Positions 8,962-18,138 of a stretch of 64,000 nt of DNA are shown one piece after another (the stretch's first letter is position 1; each line of letters starts with the position of its first letter). The translations under genes were made by a program, and so were the position numbers. The notes below the pieces were generated by a model. That model did not search any database. It worked only from the letters and a program-made list of their open reading frames with translations, and was not told where the DNA came from. The DNA is taken from contig CAMFJH010000001.1 in NCBI GenBank assembly GCA_945956915.1, positions 1 to 64,000 of the forward strand, written 5' to 3'. This DNA comes from an uncultured Francisellaceae bacterium. GTDB lineage: Bacteria > Pseudomonadota > Gammaproteobacteria > UBA6186 > Azoamicaceae.

Positions 8962-10293
8962 GTGCTAGACGCAGATTATACTGTGATTGTGGGTTTGGGT
9001 GCAACGGGATTTTCTTGTGTAGAATATTTTGTAGCAGAACACAAACCTATCGTTGTGATTGACAGCCGTTTAAGCCCGCCTAATCTAGCAATTTTAAAAA
9101 CAAAATATCCACAAGTGCCCGTTATAACAGGACATTTACCTGCAGAAATACTATCAAATGCGAGTTCTATTGTTTTAAGTCCAGGCATTTCTCAATTTCA
9201 TCCAGATATTATGAAATATGTATCTCCTGATATACAGTGTGTGGGAGATATTGAAATATTTGCTCGTGAATTTCAAAAACCGGTGATTGCCATTACAGGA
9301 TCCAATGGTAAAAGCACCGTGACTTCTTTGGTCGGTCATATGGCACAAACGGCTGGTTTAAATGTAGCCGTAGGTGGAAATTTAGGCACGCCCGTATTAG
9401 CCTTAAAGCCTGCCGATTTATATGTTTTAGAATTATCAAGCTTTCAATTAGAAACCACTTATAGTTTAAAACCCTTGGTCGCGACTGTTTTAAATATCTG
9501 TCCTGATCATTTAGATCGTTATCCCACGCTTGAAAGTTATAGAGCTGCTAAGCATCGTATTTTTCAAGACTGCCAAAAAATCGTCATCAATCGGGATGAT
9601 GTATTCGCAAACGAGGGAATACCCAAAGATCGTTCCATTTTAAGTTTTGGCTTAGAATCGAATGCAGATTTTTCTTTAATACAAGATACAACAGAGGGCT
9701 GGCTTTCTTTTGATCGTAAACGCTTGTTCCCAGTATCTCAGCTTAAAATTTTAGGTTCGCATAATATTGCCAACGCATTGGCAGCTCTGTGTATAGGTTT
9801 ACAAGCGGGTTTTTCTTTTGAATCGATGTTAAGTGCATTACACACTTTTAAAGGTTTGGCACATCGGGGAGAGTGGGTTAAAAAAGAACAAGATGTTTTA
9901 TGGATAAACGATTCAAAAGGCACCAATGTAGGTGCTACGATTGCCACCCTAGTAGGCTTAAGCACATTGATCCCTGGAAAATGGGTAATCATTTTAGGTG
10001 GAGAGGGTAAAAATGCAGATTTTTCGCCTTTAGCACCGATTATCAAACAATTTTGTAAATCTGTAATCTTAATCGGTAAAGAACCCAAAACATTATACGA
10101 TCTTAAGCAGGTGTTAAATGATGCTAAGATCTCTTTTGTGTATGCAAACAGTCTTGAAGAAGCCGTCAGCTTAGCTGCAAAATCAGCTAATCCAGGAGAT
10201 GGGGTCTTATTATCGCCTGCTTGTGCCAGTTATGATATGTTTAATAACTTTGAAGAAAGGGGTGAGGCATTTAAACATGCATGTACAGCGTAA
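8962..10293 (+). CDS. murD: UDP-MurNAc-L-alanine:D-glutamate ligase MurD
   Basis: MurD adds D-glutamate to UDP-MurNAc-L-alanine. It carries a Rossmann-type N-terminus (IVGLGATGFSCVEYF), the ATP loop ITGSNGKSTVTSL, ELSSFQLE and NDSKGTNVGAT. The GTG at 8962 is chosen because it places the first strand (DADYTVIVGLG) at the family position and is preceded by AAAAGGA about ten bases upstream. An earlier ATG at 8884 would lie inside mraY. The protein is 443 residues long. Confidence 0.92.
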   Translation: MLDADYTVIVGLGATGFSCVEYFVAEHKPIVVIDSRLSPPNLAILKTKYPQVPVITGHLPAEILSNASSIVLSPGISQFHPDIMKYVSPDIQCVGDIEIFAREFQKPVIAITGSNGKSTVTSLVGHMAQTAGLNVAVGGNLGTPVLALKPADLYVLELSSFQLETTYSLKPLVATVLNICPDHLDRYPTLESYRAAKHRIFQDCQKIVINRDDVFANEGIPKDRSILSFGLESNADFSLIQDTTEGWLSFDRKRLFPVSQLKILGSHNIANALAALCIGLQAGFSFESMLSALHTFKGLAHRGEWVKKEQDVLWINDSKGTNVGATIATLVGLSTLIPGKWVIILGGEGKNADFSPLAPIIKQFCKSVILIGKEPKTLYDLKQVLNDAKISFVYANSLEEAVSLAAKSANPGDGVLLSPACASYDMFNNFEERGEAFKHACTA

Positions 10294-11401
10294 ATTATAT
10301 TTTGATCCTTGGCTGTTGTTATCAGCCATTAGTTTATTAGCCTTAGGGTTTATCGCGGTGACTTCTGCATCGATTCCGATTGCCGAGCGATTTAAATTGG
10401 CTTCTTATTATTTTCCCCTGCATCAGGCTATGGGTCTCGTAATCGGTGCACTGTGTTTTTGGCTAGTCACTTATCTGCCCCTTAAAGTGTGGCAAACATT
10501 CAGTGTCTCGATATTATTGCTCAGTATTTTATTTTTAGGTATTTTATTAATTCCAGGTGTGAGTCGAGAGATTAACGGCAGTGTGCGATGGGTACATTTA
10601 GGCCCCATTTCTATTCAAATATCCGAATTTGCAAAATTAGGCATCATTATTTATATGGCCAGTTATTTAACCCGAAGAGAACTGGAAGTGCGAACCCGCA
10701 TTGCAGGGTTTTTAAAACCCATGTTCATATTGGCTGTCATTTGCATTTTGTTGTTGATGGAACCGGATTTTGGTGCTGCCGTTGTTATTACGGCAACAGT
10801 CATGGGTATGCTATTTTTAGGCGGCGTGCCTTTTAGGCGTTTTGCAGCTTTATTTTTATTGGTGTTAGGTGTGATTGGTATTGTTTCTTTTACTTCACCC
10901 TATCGTTTAGCTCGTTTGACTGCTTTTCTTGACCCTTGGGCAGATCAATTTAATACCGGCTATCAATTAACACAATCCTTAATTGCTTTTGGGCGAGGGG
11001 GTTGGTTTGGAACAGGGCTTGGGGGCAGCGTGCAAAAATTACTCTATTTACCAGAACCCCATACCGATTTTTTATTTGCAGTACTTGCAGAAGAATTAGG
11101 ATTGTTCGGTGGTTTGATGGTTATAATTTTGTTTAGTGTATTATTGGCAAGAGCTTTTGCCATCGGTAGAAAAAATATAGTCTTAAATCAAAAATTCGCC
11201 GGTTTCATGGCCTATGGTATTGCACTCTGGTTGGGTAGCCAGGCTATGATTAATATCGGCGTGAATATAGGCGTATTGCCCACAAAAGGACTCACGCTTC
11301 CCCTAATGAGCTACGGCGGTTGCAGCATTATCGTAGGTATGATCGCTCTAGGCTTGCTGTTAAGAATTGATTTTGAAGCAAGATTGCCAGGTAATCGGTG
11401 A
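10277..11401 (+). CDS. ftsW: Septal peptidoglycan polymerase FtsW
   Basis: A SEDS-family glycosyltransferase with about ten membrane segments and 374 residues. Conserved SEDS elements include GSVRWVHLGPISIQISEFAK, the PEPHTDFLFAVLAEELG loop and the C-terminal GLTLPLMSYGG. It is expected to work with FtsI. ATG 10277 overlaps the murD stop and has GGTGAGG upstream. In most gammaproteobacteria murG and murC follow; here the cluster ends at this gene. Confidence 0.95.
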   Translation: MHVQRKLYFDPWLLLSAISLLALGFIAVTSASIPIAERFKLASYYFPLHQAMGLVIGALCFWLVTYLPLKVWQTFSVSILLLSILFLGILLIPGVSREINGSVRWVHLGPISIQISEFAKLGIIIYMASYLTRRELEVRTRIAGFLKPMFILAVICILLLMEPDFGAAVVITATVMGMLFLGGVPFRRFAALFLLVLGVIGIVSFTSPYRLARLTAFLDPWADQFNTGYQLTQSLIAFGRGGWFGTGLGGSVQKLLYLPEPHTDFLFAVLAEELGLFGGLMVIILFSVLLARAFAIGRKNIVLNQKFAGFMAYGIALWLGSQAMINIGVNIGVLPTKGLTLPLMSYGGCSIIVGMIALGLLLRIDFEARLPGNR

Positions 11402-11459
11402 AATAAAAGCACATCATGATGTGTTCGATAGTGAAAATTGCTCTCTAGCTTATTTTTAA

Positions 11460-12113
11460 CTAAAGAAAGAATGTAAATTTTACAAACTTTATTTTGAGTT
11501 AAAATATCAACTTTATGGTCTTTCAAAGCCTTTAGATCAAGAGCTAAAAAATTGTTTTGGTGAAAATTATATTTCTTCCAAAAAACGTTTTAATAATGCA
11601 TTAATCCCTCAGCATATTTCTAATCATAAGTTTTTATATAATGAATATCGTAATTTAGAACAAGATGGACTGCTTTATATAGTATTCAAAATCTCTAAAT
11701 TACCAATGGCGGCATCTGGAGTGCATTATCAATCTACATTTCCAAATCATGGTGTCATTTATTATGTGCTTACAGAAGAAAATATATCTTATATCATTTT
11801 AGCAACTATTAAAGGTTTTAATAAAACTGGGCAAGCTATCCTTGAAAGATTCAACAATACAAACATACAAAATTTAAATTATCTTTTATCACATTTTATG
11901 CAGACTAGTGATAGCATATATATAGATCCAATTTGGTTTGAATCTTTGGAAATTAACTTTAAAAATAAGATAACACCATTAATTTGTAGAAAAGCTATAA
12001 TTAAAGATTGCAGGATTGGTCGTGAAATTCCTATTTTTGATATTTCGCAATACATTAACATACACTCATTTGAAGTATACGCACGTAGTAAATCTCTTTT
12101 CCTGCCCGATTAA
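11460..12113 (+). pseudogene. 5'-truncated unknown gene after ftsW
   Basis: An AT-rich frame stays open for 217 codons from a stop at 11457-11459 to the TAA at 12111-12113, but no ATG, GTG or TTG occurs in frame before ATG 11706. The upstream part reads as plausible protein (LDQELKNCFGENYISSKKRF, NEYRNLEQDGLLYIVFKISK), so the coding region very likely extended further 5' and lost its start. The product beginning at 11706 would have 135 residues. I recognise no family. Candidates are a decayed effector or accessory gene inserted where murG would normally follow. Confidence 0.5.
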
Positions 12114-12151
12114 TCGAGAATAGAGCGTTTTAGACTGTAGCTAAATCAATA

Positions 12152-13336
12152 TTAGACTATTGGGTCCACTTCTGCCTCATAATTTACATTGGGTATGCCA
12201 AAGCCGAAGAGTTTTAGAAAATCTTTTTGGTAGCCTGCGAAGTCTGTTAATTCGTGTAGATTTTCGGTATTTACTTTTTCCCATTGTGCTTCGAGTGTTT
12301 GTTGCACTTCGGGGCGCAGTTCAAGATCATCTAGGCGTAAGCGTTTTGCCTCATCAATTTTGCATTCTGTGTTAGAGGTTTCTGGGTACAAACAGGTATT
12401 AAATAAGCGTGCAATTTGCTGAATACAATTTTCATGGATATTTTGATCTTTCATTATTTTATATAAAAGAGAAATATAGAGGGGCATGATGGGTATTGCA
12501 GAACTGGCTTGAGTGACAATCGCCTTCATCACACCCACATAAGCAGTACCTTTGCAAGATGTTAATTTTTCTCTTAATACTTTTGCGGTACGATCTAAAT
12601 CTTCTTTAGCTTTACCGATGGCTGCATGACCATAAATGGCCCAGGTAGGTTTAGCGCCCAGGTAGGTATAAGCAATGGTTTTACAGCCTTCTGCTAATAA
12701 ACCCGCATTTTGCAGTGCATCTATCCACATTTCCCAGTCTTCACCGCCCATAACGGCAATTGTGTCTGCAATTTCTTCTTCGGTTGCAGGGGCAATATTG
12801 ATTGGGATAATTTTTTCTTTGTCGGTATCCAGTGTGATACCACTAAATGGCTGGTTAATGGGTTTTAAAACAGATTTTGCAACATAACCGGTTTTAGGAT
12901 GTGTACGTCTGGGAGAGGCTATGCTGTATACCACAAGATCCACAGGGCCTACTTCTTCTTTGAGTAGACGAATGGTTTGTTCTTTGATTTCATCTGAGAA
13001 AGCATCGCCATTGATACTTTTAGCATATAAATTTTTGGCTTTTGCAGCTTTTTCAAAGGCTTTGGTGTTGTACCATCCTGCGGTTGCACTGTGATCTGCT
13101 GTGGGTTCTTTTTCAAAAAAAACGCCTACGGTATCTGCTTTACTTCCAAAAGCGGCTGTAATGCGTGAAGCCAAGCCATAGCCTGTAGAAGCGCCGATGA
13201 CCAGCACCTTTTTAGGACCGTGTTGTAGAGTAGCGTTAGCGTTAATATAATCGATTTGTTCTAGAACATGTGCTTCACACCCTACAGGATGGGCTGTGGT
13301 ACAGATGAATCCTCTAATTTTGGGTTTAATAATCAT
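12152..13336 (-). CDS. fabV: Enoyl-[acyl-carrier-protein] reductase FabV
   Basis: FabV is the trans-2-enoyl-ACP/CoA reductase that completes each fatty-acid elongation cycle; it is an alternative to FabI and is naturally tolerant of triclosan. Evidence includes the N-terminus IIKPKIRGFICTTAHPVGC, the nucleotide loop VIGASTGYGLASRI, SPRRTHPKTG and the region around AIYGHAAIGKAKEDLDRT. The length of 394 residues is normal. ATG 13336 is preferred over upstream in-frame starts because the conserved N-terminus begins there and GGGAG lies about ten bases upstream. It is transcribed away from pgi. Confidence 0.93.
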   Translation of the reverse strand: MIIKPKIRGFICTTAHPVGCEAHVLEQIDYINANATLQHGPKKVLVIGASTGYGLASRITAAFGSKADTVGVFFEKEPTADHSATAGWYNTKAFEKAAKAKNLYAKSINGDAFSDEIKEQTIRLLKEEVGPVDLVVYSIASPRRTHPKTGYVAKSVLKPINQPFSGITLDTDKEKIIPINIAPATEEEIADTIAVMGGEDWEMWIDALQNAGLLAEGCKTIAYTYLGAKPTWAIYGHAAIGKAKEDLDRTAKVLREKLTSCKGTAYVGVMKAIVTQASSAIPIMPLYISLLYKIMKDQNIHENCIQQIARLFNTCLYPETSNTECKIDEAKRLRLDDLELRPEVQQTLEAQWEKVNTENLHELTDFAGYQKDFLKLFGFGIPNVNYEAEVDPIV

Positions 13337-13468
13337 CACGCTGCTGCTCCCTCTTAGTCTTGAAATCAGTATGTTATCATATTGTGCAATGGACATCAAA
13401 AATGGGGCAATGACAGCCAATATATTTAGTTGTTAAACTTAAAAACTGAAACCAAATTAGGAGACTCT

Positions 13469-15037
13469 ATGCATTCTATTGCTTGGAAAGCACTACAAGC
13501 CCATCAGCAAAGTTTAGTCAATACCGCGATTCAAGATTTATTTAAAGCGGACCCCAATCGTTTTGAGGCATTCTCAGTACAAGCCGCGGATATTTTGCTC
13601 GATTTTTCTAAACAAAAAGTCAATGCTAAAACGATCGATCTGTTGTGTGATTTAGCAAGACAACAAGCCTTAGAAAAACACCGAGATGCTATGTTTTCAG
13701 GTGTTGTTATCAATCGTTCAGAAAACCGTCCTGTTTTGCATACTGCTTTACGTGATCCCAGCCAAAAGCCTATTTTGGTGAATGGTAAAGATATAAAGCC
13801 TGCTATTCATGCAGTGCTTAAAAAAATGGAAAAATGGGAAGAAGATTTACAAACGGGTAATTATCTTGGCAGTACAGGAAAGCCTATTACCGATATTTTA
13901 TGTTTAGGGATTGGCGGTTCTGATTTAGGGCCTCGGATGGTATATGCGGCATTGGCTGCCTATAAAACAAAGGCGATTAATGTACATTTTGTTTCTAACG
14001 TAGACGGAGGTACTTTAGAACATACTTTAAAATTATTAAACCCTGAGCGTACACTGTGCATTATTAGTTCTAAAACATTTACTACCTTAGAAACATTATT
14101 AAATGCAGATGTTGTAAAACAATGGTTAGAAAATGCTATGCCGAGTAATAGCAAGCGACATTTAGTAGCCGTGACAGCCAATGCAAAAGCGGCCGTTGCA
14201 TTTGGTGTGGATCTAGAAAATATTTTTGAGTTTTGGGCCTGGGTAGGTGGACGTTATTCTATTTGGTCTGCAGTGGGATTGCCGATAGTGCTGACCTTGG
14301 GCATGAAAGTCTTTAAAGCATTTTTATCTGGTGCGCATGAAATGGATTTGCATTTTTGTACCACACCTTTGGAAAAAAATATGCCTGTGTTGTTAGGACT
14401 CTTGGGTATTTGGAATATTAACGGATGGGGATATCATACACACGCTATTTTAGCTTATGATGATAGTTTAAGTGAATTACCTGCTTATTTTCAACAATTG
14501 GAAATGGAAAGTAATGGAAAAGCTACAGGAGAAACGGGCAAAGCTTTAAGCTATTCTACAGCCCCTGTTATTTGGGGTGGGGTGGGGTGTAACGGACAGC
14601 ATGCTTATATGCAATTGTTACATCAAGGCACAGAAATAATACCTGCTGATTTCTTAGTGGCTGCACGTTCCCATAGCGACTTACATGCACAGCAGCAGGC
14701 ATTGGTGGCCAGTTGTTTATCTCAATCTAAAGCCTTAATGGAAGGTTCTTCAGAATATGGGTGTGCAGGCAATAGGCCAAGTAATACGTTGATGTATCAA
14801 AAATTAACCTCAAAAACATTAGGCGCATTGATTGCTTTATATGAACATAAAGTATTTACCCAAGGTATTATCTGGGGTATCAATTCTTTTGATCAACCCG
14901 GTGTTGAATTAGGGAAAATTTTAACCAATGCGTTATTACCTCACTTACAACAAACCAAAGCTTTAAGTTCGGAATCATTAAAATTTGATACAGATCCTTC
15001 GACAGCAGGGTTAATACGGTATTATCAACGTAATTAA
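13469..15037 (+). CDS. pgi: Glucose-6-phosphate isomerase
   Basis: Interconverts glucose-6-phosphate and fructose-6-phosphate in the cytoplasm. The signatures are ENRPVLHTALR, LGIGGSDLGPRM, SKTFTTLETLLNA, GGRYSIWSAVGL and GQHAYMQLLHQGT. The protein has 522 residues from ATG 13469, which follows AGGAGACTCT closely; an in-frame TTG at 13430 is less likely. It is divergent from fabV. Confidence 0.95.
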   Translation: MHSIAWKALQAHQQSLVNTAIQDLFKADPNRFEAFSVQAADILLDFSKQKVNAKTIDLLCDLARQQALEKHRDAMFSGVVINRSENRPVLHTALRDPSQKPILVNGKDIKPAIHAVLKKMEKWEEDLQTGNYLGSTGKPITDILCLGIGGSDLGPRMVYAALAAYKTKAINVHFVSNVDGGTLEHTLKLLNPERTLCIISSKTFTTLETLLNADVVKQWLENAMPSNSKRHLVAVTANAKAAVAFGVDLENIFEFWAWVGGRYSIWSAVGLPIVLTLGMKVFKAFLSGAHEMDLHFCTTPLEKNMPVLLGLLGIWNINGWGYHTHAILAYDDSLSELPAYFQQLEMESNGKATGETGKALSYSTAPVIWGGVGCNGQHAYMQLLHQGTEIIPADFLVAARSHSDLHAQQQALVASCLSQSKALMEGSSEYGCAGNRPSNTLMYQKLTSKTLGALIALYEHKVFTQGIIWGINSFDQPGVELGKILTNALLPHLQQTKALSSESLKFDTDPSTAGLIRYYQRN

Positions 15038-15155
15038 GCTTAAATTCAATGTATATGCTCGATTAAAAAATAATTTTTTTTTTGCTTAGACTATACTCCA
15101 GTTTGTCTCAAGTCTATCGTTATTTAAAAACGTTTACTTATGAGGAGTTAGAAAT

Positions 15156-15431
15156 ATGAAGAAAGTACTTTTATTCGTCTTAGCTTGTCTAAGTCTTAGT
15201 CTTGCATCAGTAGCCAGTGCTGATATCCGCGGTGGTTGCGGTTACAGTGGATGTGCTGTAAGAAGTTGCGATTTTCGTCCATGTGGCTACTATCGTCAAC
15301 CATGCGTTCGTACCTGCTACAGAACGTGTTACCGAGTAAGATGTTGTCAACGAGTACGATGCTGTGCACCAAAATGTTGTGCTCCACGTCCTTGTTGCAA
15401 CTTTAGATTCTATAGACCTTGCTGTAATTAA
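15156..15431 (+). CDS. Small secreted cysteine/arginine-rich protein
   Basis: The 91-residue product begins with a classical signal peptide (MKKVLLFVLACLSLSLASVASA, likely cleavage near residue 22). The mature part of about 69 residues contains 17 cysteines, many as CC pairs (RCC, RCC, KCC, PCC, PCC), plus many Arg and aromatic residues. After export such a protein would be either heavily disulphide-bonded or metal-binding. No known family is recognised. A strong ribosome-binding site (GAGGAG) precedes the ATG and an intrinsic terminator follows at 15483, so this is probably a monocistronic, well-expressed gene. Confidence 0.82.
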   Translation: MKKVLLFVLACLSLSLASVASADIRGGCGYSGCAVRSCDFRPCGYYRQPCVRTCYRTCYRVRCCQRVRCCAPKCCAPRPCCNFRFYRPCCN

Positions 15432-15482
15432 AAAGTAAGTTCTATGGTTTTTTGAAACCGTCATAGACATTCGAGACAAGCA

Positions 15483-15514
15483 CGAGCCAATTGTAATAAT
15501 TGGCTCGTTTTTTA
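15483..15514 (+). terminator. Intrinsic terminator after the cysteine-rich gene
   Basis: A perfect 10-bp stem (CGAGCCAATT and AATTGGCTCG) with a 5-base loop is followed directly by a run of T residues. It lies about 50 bases after the stop codon at 15431. Confidence 0.9.
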
Positions 15515-15627
15515 TTATAAAAAACAATATCTTTAAGTTTTGTATTCACAAATAAAAATATGATAAGATCCGAATCACGAATTATCATAGTGGTAATTTT
15601 TATGTTACTTAACTTAAAGGGTATTGT

Positions 15628-16125
15628 ATGAAAAAATCAATCTTACTCAGTGTATTAGCTATTATGTCTTTATTCATGATGGGGTGTGCTCAGAATGTTT
15701 CGCCACATACTTATAATGCATGCGAAGCAGGTGTTGCCTCTAAAGTGTTATCCGGTGTGATTATTGGTAAACGGGCAGTTAAAATTGATGCAAGTACCAA
15801 TGTCGGTGGACTTGCTGGAGCGGGCATTGGTGCAGCTGGCGGTTCTGCTATGGGGGGTGGTTCACGTGCCAATATCGCGGGGGCTCTCGGTGGTGCTGTG
15901 ATAGGTGGTGTGGTAGGTCAAGCTATGGATAAAGCTGTCAATGCACATCGAGCCTTTGAATATATTATTCGATTGGAAAAGGGTTCCACGATTTCGATTG
16001 CTCAAGTACAAGAGATGGAATTTGCAGTAGGGCAACCGGTCTTAATTATTTATGGTGCGATGACACGTATTGTGCCTGATAATACGATTGATATGCCCTG
16101 CAAATCTTCAAAAGTTAGGCGATAA
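15628..16125 (+). CDS. Glycine-zipper outer-membrane lipoprotein (SlyB / 17-kDa antigen type)
   Basis: The 165-residue protein has a lipoprotein signal peptide with lipobox MMGC (Cys20). A glycine-rich double segment (about residues 65-105, with GGLAGAGIGAAGGSAMGGG and GGAVIGGVVGQAMDKA) is typical of glycine-zipper 2TM proteins such as SlyB. The C-terminal part (RLEKGSTISIAQ, VLIIYG) also fits SlyB. These proteins are linked to outer-membrane integrity. It heads a run of four closely spaced lipoprotein genes. Confidence 0.85.
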   Translation: MKKSILLSVLAIMSLFMMGCAQNVSPHTYNACEAGVASKVLSGVIIGKRAVKIDASTNVGGLAGAGIGAAGGSAMGGGSRANIAGALGGAVIGGVVGQAMDKAVNAHRAFEYIIRLEKGSTISIAQVQEMEFAVGQPVLIIYGAMTRIVPDNTIDMPCKSSKVRR

Positions 16126-16128
16126 AAA

Positions 16129-16329
16129 ATGAAAGCTAGGCAACAGAAAAAAAATCTTGTGCAAGCAATGATTTTGCTTGCAATGATTTTTTGTGCACAG
16201 GGTTGCACACGCGAAGCAAATTATAGAGGTATTCCAGAGCCTACTTGGCAGCACCTCAGTGCTGAACAAAAGCAGCTGATTGTTGATCGTGCATACCAAG
16301 ATGAAATGAAAAAAACGGAGACAGATTAA
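16129..16329 (+). CDS. Small lipoprotein
   Basis: A 66-residue product with a positively charged N-terminus, a hydrophobic segment and a lipobox AQGC at about residue 26, followed by a short charged mature part. The ATG lies four bases after the preceding lipoprotein gene and its stop two bases before the next, so co-transcription is likely. No family is recognised. Confidence 0.72.
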   Translation: MKARQQKKNLVQAMILLAMIFCAQGCTREANYRGIPEPTWQHLSAEQKQLIVDRAYQDEMKKTETD

Positions 16330-16331
16330 TT

Positions 16332-16976
16332 ATGCTAAAAAAAATAGCTGCAGGGACAACAGTCTTGTTATTGGCTTTGTTGATGGGCTGTGCCAAACCG
16401 ATTATGCCGCCTTTGGAGTATAATCAGCCAATTGATATTCAGGTCAATAAAAATGCTTGTTTAAACTGGAATTGTGGAAAAGAGTATGCCAGTGCTGTTC
16501 CTACGCAATACAATACCAACAGTGGTGTGGTGGGTTTACTGGTGAGTTCGGCAGTGGATTCTGTGGGGCGTGCTAATAATCCCAGTCGTTACACCATGAG
16601 TTATGGTAAAGCAGAACAAGTGATTTTTATGACCTCATTAAGAGATGTATTGGAAAAAAATCAGGTCTTTAATCAAGTATGCTTAGGCGGAGACTCAGTA
16701 TCATCGGGCGCGAACGCAGTATTGATAGAGGTGTTTTTTAAATCAGCACGCGTTGCGAGTCCAGAAAGAGGGTACAACATCACTTTAACTGTCGATTTAA
16801 ACATTCAAGCCAATGGGAGAGCACCTTTTAAACGTACTTATGTTGTACAAAGTGGTATAGGTTCTGGATTGGGTTCAACCTTTTGCGCGCAGCAAACAGA
16901 AGTATCCACGCGTTTGTTAAAAGCGATTATTAAAGGTATAGAAGATTGGTATTCTTTTAAAGGAAAAAGCAAATGA
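16332..16976 (+). CDS. Lipoprotein of unknown function
   Basis: A 214-residue protein with lipobox LMGC (Cys20). The mature part contains four further cysteines, including CLNWNC, and an alpha/beta-looking domain (VLIEVFFKSARV, ITLTVDLNIQANGR). Its general look resembles auxiliary lipoproteins that bind outer-membrane partners, but I cannot name a family. It overlaps the next lipoprotein gene by 4 bases (ATGA). Confidence 0.75.
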   Translation: MLKKIAAGTTVLLLALLMGCAKPIMPPLEYNQPIDIQVNKNACLNWNCGKEYASAVPTQYNTNSGVVGLLVSSAVDSVGRANNPSRYTMSYGKAEQVIFMTSLRDVLEKNQVFNQVCLGGDSVSSGANAVLIEVFFKSARVASPERGYNITLTVDLNIQANGRAPFKRTYVVQSGIGSGLGSTFCAQQTEVSTRLLKAIIKGIEDWYSFKGKSK

Positions 16977-17638
16977 AAAAATTGAAAAATAAAATAGGTT
17001 TTCTGCTTGTTATTACTAGCATCGTATTGTTAACGGGTTGCGCACATAAGGTTGATGAAAAGCGCTTTCAAAGTTTTTGGCAAGAAGAGAAACCATGTGT
17101 TACTGTAGCGGCTTTTAAAGCACCAGAACCTCAACTGCATTGTGTGGGTGAACAAGGCTTACTGGAGCTTGCTATTAACAATGCGATGAATAAAAACTTG
17201 AATAAAGCACTAAAAACCGCAGATGTAAGTGCATACCATCAGATGGATCAGCATTTTGCAAAGCGTTTAAAGGCACATAAAATGCAAGCAGAAGTGGTAC
17301 CCACGCATTTTGAGAGCACTAAAAAAAATCGTGAAATGATTTTAAAGCAAGCAGCAGGCAATAAAGTGTTAACCTTAGAGTTAAGGGCTGCGGGTGCTAA
17401 ACGAAAGTATTTGAGCTTAATTCCGATGGGGGCTCCTGAAGGGTATTGTGTATTAGTAGGGCAATTAATCGATCCTAAAGATAATACCTTACTATGGTCA
17501 CATGAAACAGAAATAAACCAACCGATACAAGGTGCCTGGGATCAAGGTCCTCATTATCCTAATCTTAATAATGCAATGCAAGTTGCATTACAAGATGCTA
17601 CACAGGAAATGTTGGATTGTTTCTTTTCTGGGCGTTAA
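16973..17638 (+). CDS. Lipoprotein of unknown function
   Basis: A 221-residue protein with lipobox LTGC (Cys23). The mature part carries KRKYLSLIPMGAPEGYCVLVGQLIDP and NTLLWSHETEINQPIQGAWDQG. It is the last gene of the four-lipoprotein run and its start overlaps the preceding stop, which suggests that the products act together at the outer membrane. No family recognised. Confidence 0.75.
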   Translation: MKKLKNKIGFLLVITSIVLLTGCAHKVDEKRFQSFWQEEKPCVTVAAFKAPEPQLHCVGEQGLLELAINNAMNKNLNKALKTADVSAYHQMDQHFAKRLKAHKMQAEVVPTHFESTKKNREMILKQAAGNKVLTLELRAAGAKRKYLSLIPMGAPEGYCVLVGQLIDPKDNTLLWSHETEINQPIQGAWDQGPHYPNLNNAMQVALQDATQEMLDCFFSGR

Positions 17639-17749
17639 TTTGAAGGGTATTTTAGTGTATAATCTCTGAATAAATAAAAAATCAATTGGTCTATACTGCA
17701 ATATGTTAAGAACCATTATTAAGATTTTAATGATTATGAGGAGATTAAC

Positions 17750-18049
17750 ATGAAAAAAATACTCTTATTAGCATTAGCTATGTTTGGCATAGGTGGCGCG
17801 TCTGTTACCAGTGCTAACACTGTAGTGATTGAACATCTTGCAGCCAATGACGTGCAGCTTAAAGGTGAACAAATGATAGCTCATGGTGGGCACGGTGGTC
17901 ATCATGGCGGTCATCATGGTGGGCATCGTCATGGTGGACATAGATATCATGGTCATCATCGTTACCATAATGGCGGATACTACAGTAATGGGTATTATTA
18001 CTATTATTATCCAAGACATCGCTATTACGATTATTACTATTACTACTAG
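17750..18049 (+). CDS. Small secreted His/Gly/Tyr-rich protein
   Basis: The 99-residue product has a cleavable signal peptide (about residues 1-22, ending VTSAN). Residues 45-75 are dominated by HGG/HHGG repeats, and the C-terminus is a run of tyrosines broken by PRHR and D. Histidine-rich exported proteins often bind Ni, Zn or Cu, so extracytoplasmic metal binding is plausible, but the sequence is low-complexity and no family is recognised. A good ribosome-binding site (GAGGAG) precedes the ATG. Long frames on the opposite strand are artefacts of the repeats. Confidence 0.75.
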   Translation: MKKILLLALAMFGIGGASVTSANTVVIEHLAANDVQLKGEQMIAHGGHGGHHGGHHGGHRHGGHRYHGHHRYHNGGYYSNGYYYYYYPRHRYYDYYYYY

Positions 18050-18070
18050 AATTAAGGATGAATTTGCATT

Positions 18071-18109
18071 TTGGGTCAATAGTGCTTATGTTAAGCATTA
18101 TTGACCCAA
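18071..18109. terminator. Long hairpin after the His-rich gene
   Basis: Two 18-base arms (TTGGGTCAATAGTGCTTA and its near-complement) flank a 3-base loop with one imperfect position. No T-run follows on either side, so the intrinsic-terminator role is uncertain; it could instead protect the 3' end of the mRNA. Confidence 0.55.
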
Positions 18110-18138
18110 AGACATTGTAAGAGCTTAAGGATATCAAG

